Origin: Gracilimonas sp.
Lineage (GTDB): Bacteria > Bacteroidota > Rhodothermia > Balneolales > Balneolaceae
Length of the DNA stretch: 64,000 bases
NCBI RefSeq assembly: GCF_040218225.1
Contig: NZ_JAVJQO010000008.1
Coordinates: forward strand, 310,001 to 374,000
Reading direction: 5' to 3'
Every line of letters begins with the position of its first letter. The first letter of the stretch is position 1. Both the position numbers and the translations under genes were made by a program. Below the pieces are notes generated by a model. That model worked only from the letters and a program-made list of their open reading frames with translations, was not told the DNA's origin and made no database searches. Shown one piece after another: positions 19,933 through 28,434 of this stretch.

Positions 19933-20534
19933 TGGAACCAGCTAAATGGATTGATTTAGTTGTATCATCTTCATTTGGAGTAGTATGTGTTCTCTTACTG
20001 AAGCGTTTTATACAGCGCAGAACATTATTAGAACTTTATTTTAGTCTCTCTGCTTTATTCATCTCTATTCCATATTTGCTTGATCTTTTCCAGGTTGATG
20101 TGGTAATAAACCTTTTCCAGTGGGGAAAACTAATCTCTGTTACCATCTATATAAGCGGATTATTAGTACTTATAAGGGAGTCTAAACCGATATTTGCACG
20201 ATTTCCGGTATATCTGACTGCGTTACCGTTTGTGAGTTTCTTCTTTTTTCCGCTGATTATCGATTCAATAGTTATCAAAGATCTGATTAACGCTATATAC
20301 CAGGGCGGAGCTCTGGCAGTAACCGTTTTAGTATTTACCTTAAATCAGGCTAGAAAGCGTAGAAGAAGATATTATATTATCGGTTTATCCAGCATAGGAA
20401 TATCATATTTGGGGTATTGGCTGATATTCAATCGAACAGCTCCGGAGTTAATATGGATATCTGAAATTTTACTAACTGTGGGAATTCTTTTTATGACATA
20501 TAGATTTATCAAGAGCGAAGAATTCAACAACTAA
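19932..20534 (+). CDS. Polytopic membrane protein of unknown function
   Basis: 200 aa with about seven hydrophobic segments, short loops and positive clusters such as KRFIQRR and ARKRRRRYYI. This topology resembles the seven-helix sensor modules often attached to histidine kinases, but there is no kinase or other output domain. The ATGA overlap with the DinB-like gene and the 10-base gap to the peroxiredoxin gene suggest one transcript. No function can be assigned. Confidence 0.65.
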   Translation: MEPAKWIDLVVSSSFGVVCVLLLKRFIQRRTLLELYFSLSALFISIPYLLDLFQVDVVINLFQWGKLISVTIYISGLLVLIRESKPIFARFPVYLTALPFVSFFFFPLIIDSIVIKDLINAIYQGGALAVTVLVFTLNQARKRRRRYYIIGLSSIGISYLGYWLIFNRTAPELIWISEILLTVGILFMTYRFIKSEEFNN

Positions 20535-20544
20535 AAATACATAA

Positions 20545-21000
20545 ATGGAAAAAGCCTCAAATTTCACCCTCAAAGACACCAATAACGAAGACGTTACACT
20601 TGAGGACTACAAAGGCGAAAAAAATGTGGTTCTGCTTTTTTTCCCATTAGCATTTAGCGGTGTTTGTACAAAAGAACTTTGCTCCACAAGAGATAATCTT
20701 AAAATCTATAATTCCTTAGATGCAGAAGTATTAGCTATTAGCATTGATAGCTTTTTTACTCTAAGAGCTTTCAAGGAAGCCAATAACTTAAACTTTAAGC
20801 TTCTTAGCGACTTCAACAAGGAAGTAAGCGCACTGTATAATTCTCTATACGAAGATTACTTTGGAATGAAAGGCGTATCGAAACGCTCAGTATTTGTAAT
20901 TAATAAAAAGGGAATAGTAGTTCATCAAGAAATTCTTGAGGACTCAGGCAAGATACCAAACCTTTCCAAAGTTCAGGAAGTCCTGGCAAGTCTGGACTAA
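20545..21000 (+). CDS. Peroxiredoxin of the AhpC/TSA (AhpE/BCP-like) family
   Basis: A thiol peroxidase of 151 aa. The active-site block PLAFSGVC places the peroxidatic Cys at residue 41 with the supporting P34 and S38. A second Cys at 46 (CTKELC) is spaced as in atypical 2-Cys BCP/PrxQ proteins and could be the resolving residue. It reduces peroxides using thioredoxin or a similar donor in the cytosol. Last gene of the nuoI-like cluster. Confidence 0.9.
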   Translation: MEKASNFTLKDTNNEDVTLEDYKGEKNVVLLFFPLAFSGVCTKELCSTRDNLKIYNSLDAEVLAISIDSFFTLRAFKEANNLNFKLLSDFNKEVSALYNSLYEDYFGMKGVSKRSVFVINKKGIVVHQEILEDSGKIPNLSKVQEVLASLD

Positions 21001-21210
21001 AGCTAAAAGCATTAGATACTAACTTACTCAGTTTATATAGAACCAATATTAGTATAGGGAGGAGAGATTGTATTAACTTAAATACATATTACTTTACATA
21101 ATATAAATTATAGGAAAGTTATGCTATTATAATTTTACCAAACTTAAATAACTTCTTACCTTGAAATTATATGATGGTTGGTTAATAGAAATAAAGTATC
21201 TTTGCTCAGT
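21001..21210. other. AT-rich intergenic region before the receiver-domain gene
   Basis: About 210 bases separate the peroxiredoxin and response regulator genes. The stretch is strongly AT-rich and has no hairpin that I would call a terminator and no small reading frame that I trust. It must hold the regulator's promoter. Confidence 0.5.
21197..21204 (+). promoter_or_regulatory. Possible Bacteroidota-type -7 element
   Basis: TATCTTTG fits the TAnnTTTG -7 consensus of Bacteroidota housekeeping sigma factors. A TTG lies 16 bases upstream at 21178, shorter than the usual spacing. The element ends 6 bases before the ATG at 21211, so if real the transcript would be nearly leaderless. Similar TATCTTA tracts lie just before the starts at 11992 and 26061. 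Confidence 0.3.
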
Positions 21211-21579
21211 ATGAAAATAATTATTGTAGAAGACGACAAAGTCCTTTCCTTGTTACTCTCAAAAATGATAGAACGACTGGACTATGAGGTCATGGAAATT
21301 ATTACCAAAGGTCAGGAAGCCATTGAAAGAATTGATGCTCTGAATCCAGACCTTGTTTTGATGGACATCATGCTCGAAGATGACGTTGATGGAATCGATG
21401 CTATGATTGCCCTTCGTGAAAAGTCAAATAACGTTCCGGTTATCTATATCACGGGTAACTCTGACCCTATGAATCGTGACCGGGCAAAGGCAACAGATTT
21501 TGTGGACTATCTCATCAAACCTGTTAGTTTCGATGAGCTTAAAAGTACAATTAACCGACTTGCAGAAAAAGAGTCCTGA
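21211..21579 (+). CDS. Single-domain response regulator (CheY-like receiver)
   Basis: A lone receiver domain of 122 aa. The acidic pocket is E7-D8-D9, the phospho-acceptor is D52 in LVLMDIML, the switch residue is T81 and the invariant lysine is K103 in IKPV. There is no output domain, so it acts by protein-protein contact or in a phosphorelay. No histidine kinase is adjacent. I chose the ATG at 21211 because it gives the standard MKIIIVEDD start; a TTG at 21178 would add eleven unsupported residues. Confidence 0.92.
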   Translation: MKIIIVEDDKVLSLLLSKMIERLDYEVMEIITKGQEAIERIDALNPDLVLMDIMLEDDVDGIDAMIALREKSNNVPVIYITGNSDPMNRDRAKATDFVDYLIKPVSFDELKSTINRLAEKES

Positions 21580-21601
21580 ACATTTTAGCCCAGAACTCTT
21601 T
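21568..21601. terminator. Possible bidirectional terminator between converging genes
   Basis: AAAGAGTCCTG and CAGAACTCTTT pair over 10 of 11 positions with a 12-base loop. The hairpin overlaps the end of the receiver gene and lies 42 bases after the end of the converging tonB gene. The flanking T-run is short, so this is a moderate call. Confidence 0.45.
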
Positions 21602-21642
21602 CCTATTCCTATTTACAATTCTATGATTATCCGGTAATTGCG

Positions 21643-22326
21643 TTAGCTTTCAGTTTGTTGCAATTTGAATGTTACTGGCATACTGTATCGAACAACCACT
21701 GGTTTTCCTCTTTGCCTTCCTGGAATAAATTTAACTTTTTGAACTGCTTTGAGAGCTTCTTCGTCACAACCACCTCCAATTCCGCGAACTACAATAGGAT
21801 CTTGAACATTACCTTCCTTGTCAATTAGAAATTGAACGACTACGCGACCTTCAATTCCAGCTTTTAAAGCCATTTCAGGATAAGTAATATGTTTTTGCAC
21901 AGAAGCTAGACCACCAATAAGTTCAGGCATTTGCTCAACCACTACGAAGATTTCCTCTTCTTCTTCCTCTTCAATCATTCTGGGTGGTGGCGGCGGTAAT
22001 TCCATCATAGCCGCATCCAAATCAAGTTCAGCATCCAAATCGATGATTTCATTGTCAATAATTTCATCATTTGGCACTTCAACAGGTACAACCGGACGCG
22101 GTGGCGGTGGTGCTTTAAGTTCTTGTTTAGTTTGCACGATCTCTTCTACAAATACTTCTTCCTGCTTATCTATAACAATTTGCTCTCCCTTATCGGAAGG
22201 TCTGATGTTAAGTTTTGAAGCGGAAATAAATATCAGTAAGGATAGTACAAAACCTATTTCCAGACGGACTAAATATCCTTGTTTCAGATCATTCTTGCGA
22301 TCGATTATTTTTACCGGACCTCTCAT
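21643..22326 (-). CDS. tonB: TonB family energy transducer
   Basis: A short cytoplasmic N-terminus, one membrane helix at about residues 24-41, a proline- and acid-rich periplasmic spacer (PPPPRPVVPVEVP, then runs of Glu) and a C-terminal TonB domain starting near residue 135 (IGGLASVQKHITYPEMALKA). It transmits proton-motive force from ExbBD to outer-membrane receptors. ExbB and ExbD are not adjacent. A strong Shine-Dalgarno sequence precedes the ATG. Confidence 0.93.
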   Translation of the reverse strand: MRGPVKIIDRKNDLKQGYLVRLEIGFVLSLLIFISASKLNIRPSDKGEQIVIDKQEEVFVEEIVQTKQELKAPPPPRPVVPVEVPNDEIIDNEIIDLDAELDLDAAMMELPPPPPRMIEEEEEEEIFVVVEQMPELIGGLASVQKHITYPEMALKAGIEGRVVVQFLIDKEGNVQDPIVVRGIGGGCDEEALKAVQKVKFIPGRQRGKPVVVRYSMPVTFKLQQTES

Positions 22327-22330
22327 AATT

Positions 22331-22340
22331 TCCTCCTTTA
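22331..22340 (-). promoter_or_regulatory. Strong ribosome binding site of tonB
   Basis: On the minus strand TAAAGGAGGA ends 4 bases before the ATG at 22326. It is a near-perfect Shine-Dalgarno sequence, unusually strong compared with neighbouring genes, and it fixes the start. Confidence 0.6.
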
Positions 22341-22407
22341 AATTTAGAAGTTAATTAAGAGTACTCCGAAATCGTGAAGATTTAATGAAGCGCTTTTCTG
22401 AATTTTT

Positions 22408-23298
22408 TTAAGCTATTATGACAGGTAATTCCCCCTTGTAAACCTCAAAGAAAAAATCAGCTGATTCTGATACCTGTTCGCCGTCTGCGTGAGATTTTAA
22501 CTTTTTGTAGGTCTTAATTTTTGCAGCTGATGTCATAGAAAATTCAATAATAACATTCTTCTTAAAAGAAAAACCAAACGATAGCTTTAAGAACTCGATA
22601 ATCAGACGAAGCCTGGAGACAGCTCTCACTAGTATGAGTTCAACTTTTCCATCATGATTAACAGATGAAGGAGAAATTATATACCTCCCTCCTTCAGATT
22701 TCCCATTGGCTACTGCCACCATCCAAACTGACAGTTCAACTTCTATATTTTGATCCGGAATTGAAATTTTGGTTCTAACGGGCTTGGATGTCAACAAAGC
22801 GGTCAATCCACCCAAAAAATAGCGCATAAAACCACTCTTGAATCGTGATTTTGAAGCATAGTAATTTGTGAGGCCATCTACACCGATTCCAAAAGTATTC
22901 AAAAAAAATCCCCAATTACTTTTAACCAGGTCTGTTCGAACAACTTTTCCCTTAAGAAGTGTATTCACATTCTTCTCAAAATCTTTTCCCAAGCCTATAC
23001 TCTGAGCAAAATCATTTCCACTGCCAAGAGGAATAACACCAAGTATGCATTCACTACCAACTAATCCATTGGCCACCCGGTTGACAGTTCCATCTCCGCC
23101 ACACGCAATAATATGCGAGTACTCTTGTGCCTTTTCTTTTACTATATCAACAATGGAATCGCCTTCACTGATATAAATGAATTCTGTATTCAAAAATTTA
23201 CCAGTGAGAAACTTCTCTTTACTTCTGAAGAAGGCCTCAGCCCGGTTAGCATTGGATGCGCAATTGATAATAAAACAATATGAATGCTGATTGCTCAA
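22408..23298 (-). CDS. Diacylglycerol/lipid kinase family protein (YegS/DagK-like)
   Basis: A cytosolic or membrane-associated lipid kinase. The nucleotide-binding motif GGDGTVN is at residues 67-73, and GVIPLGSGNDFAQSIG, the second signature of the DAGK catalytic family, follows about 20 residues later. The 296-aa length is typical. The family phosphorylates diacylglycerol, phosphatidylglycerol or sphingoid bases; the substrate here is not determinable. It overlaps the DUF952 gene by 4 bases. Confidence 0.92.
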   Translation of the reverse strand: MSNQHSYCFIINCASNANRAEAFFRSKEKFLTGKFLNTEFIYISEGDSIVDIVKEKAQEYSHIIACGGDGTVNRVANGLVGSECILGVIPLGSGNDFAQSIGLGKDFEKNVNTLLKGKVVRTDLVKSNWGFFLNTFGIGVDGLTNYYASKSRFKSGFMRYFLGGLTALLTSKPVRTKISIPDQNIEVELSVWMVAVANGKSEGGRYIISPSSVNHDGKVELILVRAVSRLRLIIEFLKLSFGFSFKKNVIIEFSMTSAAKIKTYKKLKSHADGEQVSESADFFFEVYKGELPVIIA

Positions 23299-23642
23299 TC
23301 GAAATGCTTAACGTTAAGAGAAAACTTTCCCTTTTTATCGGAATGGAGTTTTATTTTATCAATAATGGCATCAATTGAGACCGCTCCCTGAATAGCGATA
23401 AATTTGAATCCATCTTCAGTGATATGCTTTATGGGAGATTGAATTCGAAGCGGATCAAGCACGATCAGCATCACTTTTTCTTCTCCTTTGAAGTAATGAT
23501 TAAGGATATCTTCTGCCCGCTCGCCAGTAAAAGAACGAACATAACCAGCCTCCTCAACAGAATCAGGACTAAAACTTCCATTATCAGATACACTTTTCCA
23601 GTCAGCCGGTTTAATCGCGGTAAATAATAAGTCTATTTCCAA
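23295..23642 (-). CDS. DUF952 family protein
   Basis: A 115-aa protein with the DUF952 hallmarks: the DWKSVSDNGSFSPDSVEEAG-like opening and GFVRSF-like block (YVRSFTGERAEDILNHYF), then LIVLDPLRIQSPIKHI. DUF952 belongs to a fold shared with ADP-ribosyltransferase-like proteins, but no activity is established. It sits between the aspartoacylase-like and lipid kinase genes with 12-base spacing and 4-base overlap, so it is co-transcribed with them. Confidence 0.85.
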   Translation of the reverse strand: MEIDLLFTAIKPADWKSVSDNGSFSPDSVEEAGYVRSFTGERAEDILNHYFKGEEKVMLIVLDPLRIQSPIKHITEDGFKFIAIQGAVSIDAIIDKIKLHSDKKGKFSLNVKHFD

Positions 23643-23654
23643 GGTAATATTTTT

Positions 23655-24599
23655 TTATTTGTTATATGCGAAATGAATAAGAGCATCGCCCTTATTTACT
23701 ACAGGACAGTTATTTAGACCAATTACCATTCCATCCTGAGGAGCAACCACACGGGAATTAAGTTCTCCATAAGGATCCTTAATTGACCCAAGTACCTGAC
23801 GTCTATTGAATATCTCGCCAAGTTCAGCTTTTGTGATGAAAAGTCCTGCATTTTTAGTTCTGATCCACGTGGAGTTATTAAAAACTTTGGTCTCATTAGG
23901 ATCAGGAGCACTTTTAATCATGCCTAGATGTTTCATAAGTCTTTGGGTGCCGTCTATGCCTTCTTCAATTCCGGTTTCGTCGTACCGAAGTGATTCTCCG
24001 GTTTCGTACACCAGGATTTCTTTTCCCTTTTTATGGGCTGCACTTCGAAAAGACTTGGATATCAGCGAAGAATGCATCATCACCGGAGCACCCATAGCCT
24101 TTGCCAGCTCTTTCGCCTTTTTGATTTTAAATGAGCATCGTATTTGTGGATAGTTTGCTCTTGCCGAACCTCCTGTATGGAAATCAATTCCGCAATCAAC
24201 TTCCGGAATGATCTCTTTCATTAATGTATGTGCCAGTAACTTGGCCAGTGATCCGCCTTTAGCACCAGGAAAGCTTCGGTTAATATCTTTTCCATCCGGT
24301 AACCCTCTGGAATTCTGTATGAAACCATAAATGTTTACAATAGGAATGGCGATAACAGTTCCTTTTTCGGGAATAACGATATCACGTTCAATCATCCGGC
24401 GTACTATTTCAACACCATTAACTTCATCCCCATGAAGCCCACCTGTAAGCAATAATACGGGGCCATCTTTGGGCGCCCGATAAACCAGTACAGGTAAGTC
24501 AATACTCGTGTAAGTGGGCAGCCTGGCTATATTCAGGTTGACAATTCTTTGTTCCCCAAGCCCGATTTTTTGCTTATTAATCGTTATAAAATCAGGCAT
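23655..24599 (-). CDS. Succinylglutamate desuccinylase/aspartoacylase-type zinc amidase
   Basis: A 314-aa M14-like zinc hydrolase. The first metal ligands are in [15 protein letters not shown] (His and Glu spaced H-x2-E), the third His is in [18 protein letters not shown], and a Glu-containing block LVYETGES follows. The AstE/AspA group hydrolyses N-acyl or amide bonds of amino acids and peptides. The overlap of 8 bases with rimK and the adjacent aspartic protease suggest action on glutamylated substrates; that is inference from context. Confidence 0.88.
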   Translation of the reverse strand: MPDFITINKQKIGLGEQRIVNLNIARLPTYTSIDLPVLVYRAPKDGPVLLLTGGLHGDEVNGVEIVRRMIERDIVIPEKGTVIAIPIVNIYGFIQNSRGLPDGKDINRSFPGAKGGSLAKLLAHTLMKEIIPEVDCGIDFHTGGSARANYPQIRCSFKIKKAKELAKAMGAPVMMHSSLISKSFRSAAHKKGKEILVYETGESLRYDETGIEEGIDGTQRLMKHLGMIKSAPDPNETKVFNNSTWIRTKNAGLFITKAELGEIFNRRQVLGSIKDPYGELNSRVVAPQDGMVIGLNNCPVVNKGDALIHFAYNK

Positions 24600-25515
24600 G
24601 TTTTTTCGCTTTTTTCTTGCGTGCAGGATTTTGCTTCCGTTCTTCCACAGCTTTTTCTATATAACCGATGATAGCGGAAGCAATATCTTTCTTTGTTGTC
24701 TTTTCAATGCCCTCAAGCCCTGGAGAAGAATTTACTTCTAAAATTAATGGCCCGCGGTCAGATTGCAACATATCAACTCCTGCAATTTGAAGATCCATAG
24801 CTCTGGCAGCCGTCAGGGCCGCTTCCTTTTCACTCTTAGAAAGCTTGATAAGTGTACCGCTACCACCCTGGTGCAGGTTTGAACGGAACTCCCCTTCTTT
24901 TCCCTGCCGTTTCATTGCGCCAATTACTTTTCCATCCACAACAAAAGCCCTGATATCTGCTCCTTTAGACTCTGAAACAAACTCTTGAACAATTACCCGG
25001 GCTTTCATTGCATGAAAAGCTTCGATAATAGATTCCGCAGCTTTCTTTGTAGGCCCCAGAACCACACCATGTCCCTGTGTACCTTCCAGTAACTTAACAA
25101 TAAGCGGAGCGCCCCCAACCGATTCAATTAACTTCTTCACCTCTTTAGAGTAGTTGGTAAATACTGTTTTTGGTAATCCAACTCCGGAACTGGCCAACAA
25201 CTGAAGGCTTCTCAGTTTATCCCTGGAACGCACCAGAGCTTGAGAATGGACCGCGCTAAATACCTCCATCATTTCAAACTGCCGAACAACAGCAGCTCCA
25301 TAAAAAGTCACTGATGCACCTATTCGGGGAATGATTGCATCCAGATAATCAATCCGGTTACTCTTATAGTATATTTTGGGATTATCCTGCTCAATAACAA
25401 TATCACATTTGAGGTGATCAATAACTTCAACATCATGTCCCTTTTCTTCAGCTGCTTCAACCAACCGAGAAGTAGAATAAAGTGATTTGTTTCTGGAAAG
25501 AATTCCTAATTTCAT
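24592..25515 (-). CDS. rimK: RimK-type ATP-grasp L-glutamate ligase
   Basis: An ATP-grasp ligase that adds glutamate residues to the C-terminus of ribosomal protein S6 or makes poly-glutamate. The start [15 protein letters not shown] is characteristic. ATP-grasp blocks [37 protein letters not shown] and [18 protein letters not shown] appear in order. Length 307 aa is standard, with a basic tail of Lys and Arg. It begins 3 bases after the RimB-like gene, so the two are surely co-translated. Confidence 0.94.
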   Translation of the reverse strand: MKLGILSRNKSLYSTSRLVEAAEEKGHDVEVIDHLKCDIVIEQDNPKIYYKSNRIDYLDAIIPRIGASVTFYGAAVVRQFEMMEVFSAVHSQALVRSRDKLRSLQLLASSGVGLPKTVFTNYSKEVKKLIESVGGAPLIVKLLEGTQGHGVVLGPTKKAAESIIEAFHAMKARVIVQEFVSESKGADIRAFVVDGKVIGAMKRQGKEGEFRSNLHQGGSGTLIKLSKSEKEAALTAARAMDLQIAGVDMLQSDRGPLILEVNSSPGLEGIEKTTKKDIASAIIGYIEKAVEERKQNPARKKKAKKHA

Positions 25516-25518
25516 TAT

Positions 25519-25974
25519 TTAAGACTCCTTGGTCTTTATATTCTTTGAAAGATTTTTGTTTGTCACATCAACAATAAAAGGACCTTTTCTAAGAAATTTT
25601 CTCCCTATCAATAAGGGATATTTCATAGCAGAACGATCTGTAAGAGAGAATTCGATGGTATAAAGAGAGTTAAAAAACTCAATTTTGGTTTGAATAAAGA
25701 AGCGCAGTTCAGTTTCTCCGTTCGAGCTCTTTACTTCACGCTGATCATGAAGAGGCATTTCAAGCATTTGCTCATTATAAGCATCGTGATCAGGATCGAG
25801 CATATAAAATCTAATCCAGGACTTACCGTCTTTTGTAAATGGCTCTATATGATGGCAATGAAGACTTGAAGTGAAAGCACCGGTGTCAATCTTTGCTTCC
25901 AAATCGGTAAAATTCCACTCTGGTAAATTTACCAGTTCAATACGACCAATAATTTTTTGGTTTGATGTGTTCAT
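25519..25974 (-). CDS. rimB: RimB-like retropepsin-type protease ('ATP-dependent zinc protease' family)
   Basis: A 151-aa protein of the family placed next to rimK in many bacteria. The single active-site motif KIDTGAFTSSLHCHHI resembles the DTGA of retropepsin-like aspartic proteases, and LIGRKFLRKGPFIVDV is the conserved end. In Pseudomonas RimB acts with RimK on ribosomal protein S6 modification; applying that here is inference from order. It is the first gene of the operon. Confidence 0.85.
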   Translation of the reverse strand: MNTSNQKIIGRIELVNLPEWNFTDLEAKIDTGAFTSSLHCHHIEPFTKDGKSWIRFYMLDPDHDAYNEQMLEMPLHDQREVKSSNGETELRFFIQTKIEFFNSLYTIEFSLTDRSAMKYPLLIGRKFLRKGPFIVDVTNKNLSKNIKTKES

Positions 25975-26060
25975 AGGATTCCCAAAAATACAGGTTTTAT
26001 ACTGCTTATCACATTTCCTTCTTAAAATTGTTTAGCTCTTCTTTTGATTTCCTATCTTAG

Positions 26061-26930
26061 GTGAAAAGTCAAAAGAAAATCATTGGTATGCATTACTTAA
26101 AAGTTGGTATCCTTTTATCTGCCATCACATTTGTTTCCTGTAGCTCTACTCAGAATATTAATATTCAAAATGATGCTACACTACAGTCCACTCTCTGGGT
26201 TCAAAACTCAGCCGAATATGATGCCCTCGCCTTACAAACATATGCCACGGCGGTAAGAACACTCCCCCTTCCATTGGAAGATTCATTCTGGACAGCGTCT
26301 CTGAATCAGGAACAGGATGATAATTTCATGTCCCTGCCTCCTGCTATTATTCTGGATGTGGATGAGACTGTTCTAGATAATTCTCCCTTCCAGGCCCGTA
26401 TGATTAAACAAGGGAAAGATTTTAATATAGAGGATTGGAATGCTTGGTGTAAGCAAGCAAAAGCAAGTGCGATTCCGGGAGCTGTTGAGTTTACAAACTT
26501 TGCTGCAGAGCGTGGTGTCACTATTTTTTATATCACTAACCGCGGATATGAAGTCGAAGAAGCTACACGTAAAAACCTGATTGAAGAAGGATTTCCTGTT
26601 TCAAATTCCATAGATAACATCATGACAAATGGTGAAGAACCAGGCTGGAATTCCTCTAAAACTGAACGAAGAAAACAGGTTGAGGAAAATTATCGAGTGG
26701 TTATGATTATTGGGGATGATTTAAATGATTTTCTTCCGGCTAAAGACATCAGCCAAAAAAAACGAGCTGATTTAACTGAAAAATACAGTGAGTACTTTGG
26801 CCGCCGATGGTTCATCCTTCCTAACCCTGTTTATGGATCGTGGGAACAAGCTATTTTTGACTTTGAAGAAGGCTTGAGTGAATCAGAAAGAAATACTATT
26901 CTCAGAAAAAAATTGGACTCCAAAAACTGA
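26061..26930 (+). CDS. Lipoprotein e(P4)-type acid phosphatase / 5'-nucleotidase
   Basis: Starts with GTG; an ATG nine codons in (26088) is the alternative. The lipobox FVSC lies near residue 27, so the mature protein is a lipoprotein. HAD motif I is DVDETVLDNS, with both catalytic aspartates, near residue 100; motif II is FYITNRG; motif IV is VMIIGDDLNDF. This is the class C acid phosphatase layout of e(P4), which dephosphorylates nucleotides outside the cell so that nucleosides can be imported. Transport could be by the NupC-type carrier encoded at 9.2 kb. Confidence 0.93.
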   Translation: MKSQKKIIGMHYLKVGILLSAITFVSCSSTQNINIQNDATLQSTLWVQNSAEYDALALQTYATAVRTLPLPLEDSFWTASLNQEQDDNFMSLPPAIILDVDETVLDNSPFQARMIKQGKDFNIEDWNAWCKQAKASAIPGAVEFTNFAAERGVTIFYITNRGYEVEEATRKNLIEEGFPVSNSIDNIMTNGEEPGWNSSKTERRKQVEENYRVVMIIGDDLNDFLPAKDISQKKRADLTEKYSEYFGRRWFILPNPVYGSWEQAIFDFEEGLSESERNTILRKKLDSKN

Positions 26931-26935
26931 TATTG

Positions 26936-28000
26936 ATGCAGCCGTTTCCTACCCTATTTGTTGACCTGGATATTGTCAGGTCTAATATCTCGCAAATGTC
27001 TTCCAAGGCAAAAAAAGCAGGAGTTGAATTACGCCCTCATTTTAAAACTCACCAATCTAAAGCTATTGGAGAAATTTTCCGGGAGTTTGATGTTACCGGC
27101 ATCACAGTTTCATCCATAAAAATGGCAGAATACTTCCTAAGTGATGATTGGGATGATATAACTATTGCATTCCCTGCCAATGTGTTAGCTCATGAATATT
27201 ATAATAGAATTGCAAAGAGAATATCTTTAAAAACACTTGTTCTTTCAGAAGAAGTAGTTAAGAAGCTGGATGAAAAACTGGATGCAGAACTAGGACTTTA
27301 TATCGAAATTGACCCTGATTATGGAAGAAGCGGGATTCCTGTCTCTGATATAACCCGAATCCGTTCTTTAGTGAATGTCATTGAAGAATCTGAACATTGC
27401 TACCCTGCTGGATTTTATTGCCATGCAGGACATACCTACAAATCGAGATCCAGAGAGGAAATAGAGAAAAAAGGAAGACAAGTCCTGCAGAAATTGGAAG
27501 CACTTAAATCTCACTTTCCAAAATTACCCATTTGCTATGGCGACACGCCTTCCTGTAGTACATTGGAAGAGTTTGGCCCTGCTGAGCAGATAAGTCCCGG
27601 CAATTTTGTGTTCTATGACTGGATGCAGGTTCAAATTGGCTCTTGTTCTCCTAATGAAATCGCAGTGTATATGGAATGCCCGGTTATAGAAAAGTTTGCA
27701 GACCGGAACCAAGTACTAATTCATGGAGGAGCCGTCCATTTTTCTAAAGATTCCGTTCATATAGATGATTACCAGAGCTTTGGTGAACCTATGCTGAAAT
27801 ATCTTTCGGAAGAGACATACGTGAAGAGCCTTTCACAGGAACACGGGATTATTCAATGCAGTGCTGATGTGTTTGACAAACTGAACATAGGGGAAACCAT
27901 TCAGATATTTCCTATTCACTCCTGCCTTACGGCTGATTTAATGCGTGAATATCATACCAAAGAAGGTCAGGTTCTGGACCATATGAATGGTATAAACTGA
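26936..28000 (+). CDS. D-threonine aldolase / D-serine dehydratase-like PLP enzyme
   Basis: A fold-type III (alanine racemase-like) PLP enzyme. The PLP lysine is in RPHFKTHQS near residues 32-40. The C-terminal domain offers possible metal ligands in a His/Cys pair (HSCLTAD), as in DSD1-type enzymes. Known family members cleave D-threonine or deaminate D-serine. It follows the acid phosphatase gene by 5 bases. ATG at 26936 is used; a TTG codon directly before it would add one residue. It is convergent with the cupin gene, with the stops 1 base apart. Confidence 0.86.
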   Translation: MQPFPTLFVDLDIVRSNISQMSSKAKKAGVELRPHFKTHQSKAIGEIFREFDVTGITVSSIKMAEYFLSDDWDDITIAFPANVLAHEYYNRIAKRISLKTLVLSEEVVKKLDEKLDAELGLYIEIDPDYGRSGIPVSDITRIRSLVNVIEESEHCYPAGFYCHAGHTYKSRSREEIEKKGRQVLQKLEALKSHFPKLPICYGDTPSCSTLEEFGPAEQISPGNFVFYDWMQVQIGSCSPNEIAVYMECPVIEKFADRNQVLIHGGAVHFSKDSVHIDDYQSFGEPMLKYLSEETYVKSLSQEHGIIQCSADVFDKLNIGETIQIFPIHSCLTADLMREYHTKEGQVLDHMNGIN

Positions 28001-28001
28001 A

Positions 28002-28418
28002 TTAATCCACGTTGAGATATTTTTTAATGACCAGGTACTTAAGTTCTGTGTCTCCAACGTTACGAATACCGTGCATGCTGTTGGGTGGGCAGTAAAAACT
28101 GGCATAGGGTTTCACAACGGTTGTTTCCCCATTGAGGTAAAACTCAGCAGTTCCTTCCAAAACAAAAAAGAATTCATCTTCCTCGTGTGAATGAGGCTCA
28201 TGGGTTGCTTTATGAGGTTCCACCACACTCATTTTAAGTGTACGGCCATCCAGGAATTTTTTATCTACAAACCAGAACTGATATCCAACCCCGGTAGAAT
28301 CTATTTCTTCCAGATTGAATTCAGACACCGCATTTTCTATGGTGAATGATTGTTGATTTTCCTGAGCCAGCAAGGGAAAATTTAGCAGTATTAATAAAAG
28401 CGTTAGTGTGATTTTCAT
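28002..28418 (-). CDS. Exported cupin-domain protein
   Basis: Signal peptide of about 18 residues (MKITLTLLLILLNFPLLAQ), then one cupin barrel. The motif PHSHEEDEFFFVLEGTAEF provides the His and Glu metal ligands, and YCPPNSMHGIRN provides the second motif with its His. Small cupins next to hexuronate genes include KdgF-type ring-opening enzymes, but those are cytosolic while this one is exported. It follows uxaA by 16 bases, so a role in uronate use is inferred only from position. Confidence 0.82.
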   Translation of the reverse strand: MKITLTLLLILLNFPLLAQENQQSFTIENAVSEFNLEEIDSTGVGYQFWFVDKKFLDGRTLKMSVVEPHKATHEPHSHEEDEFFFVLEGTAEFYLNGETTVVKPYASFYCPPNSMHGIRNVGDTELKYLVIKKYLNVD

Positions 28419-28434
28419 CTATGCCTCAGTTTTT

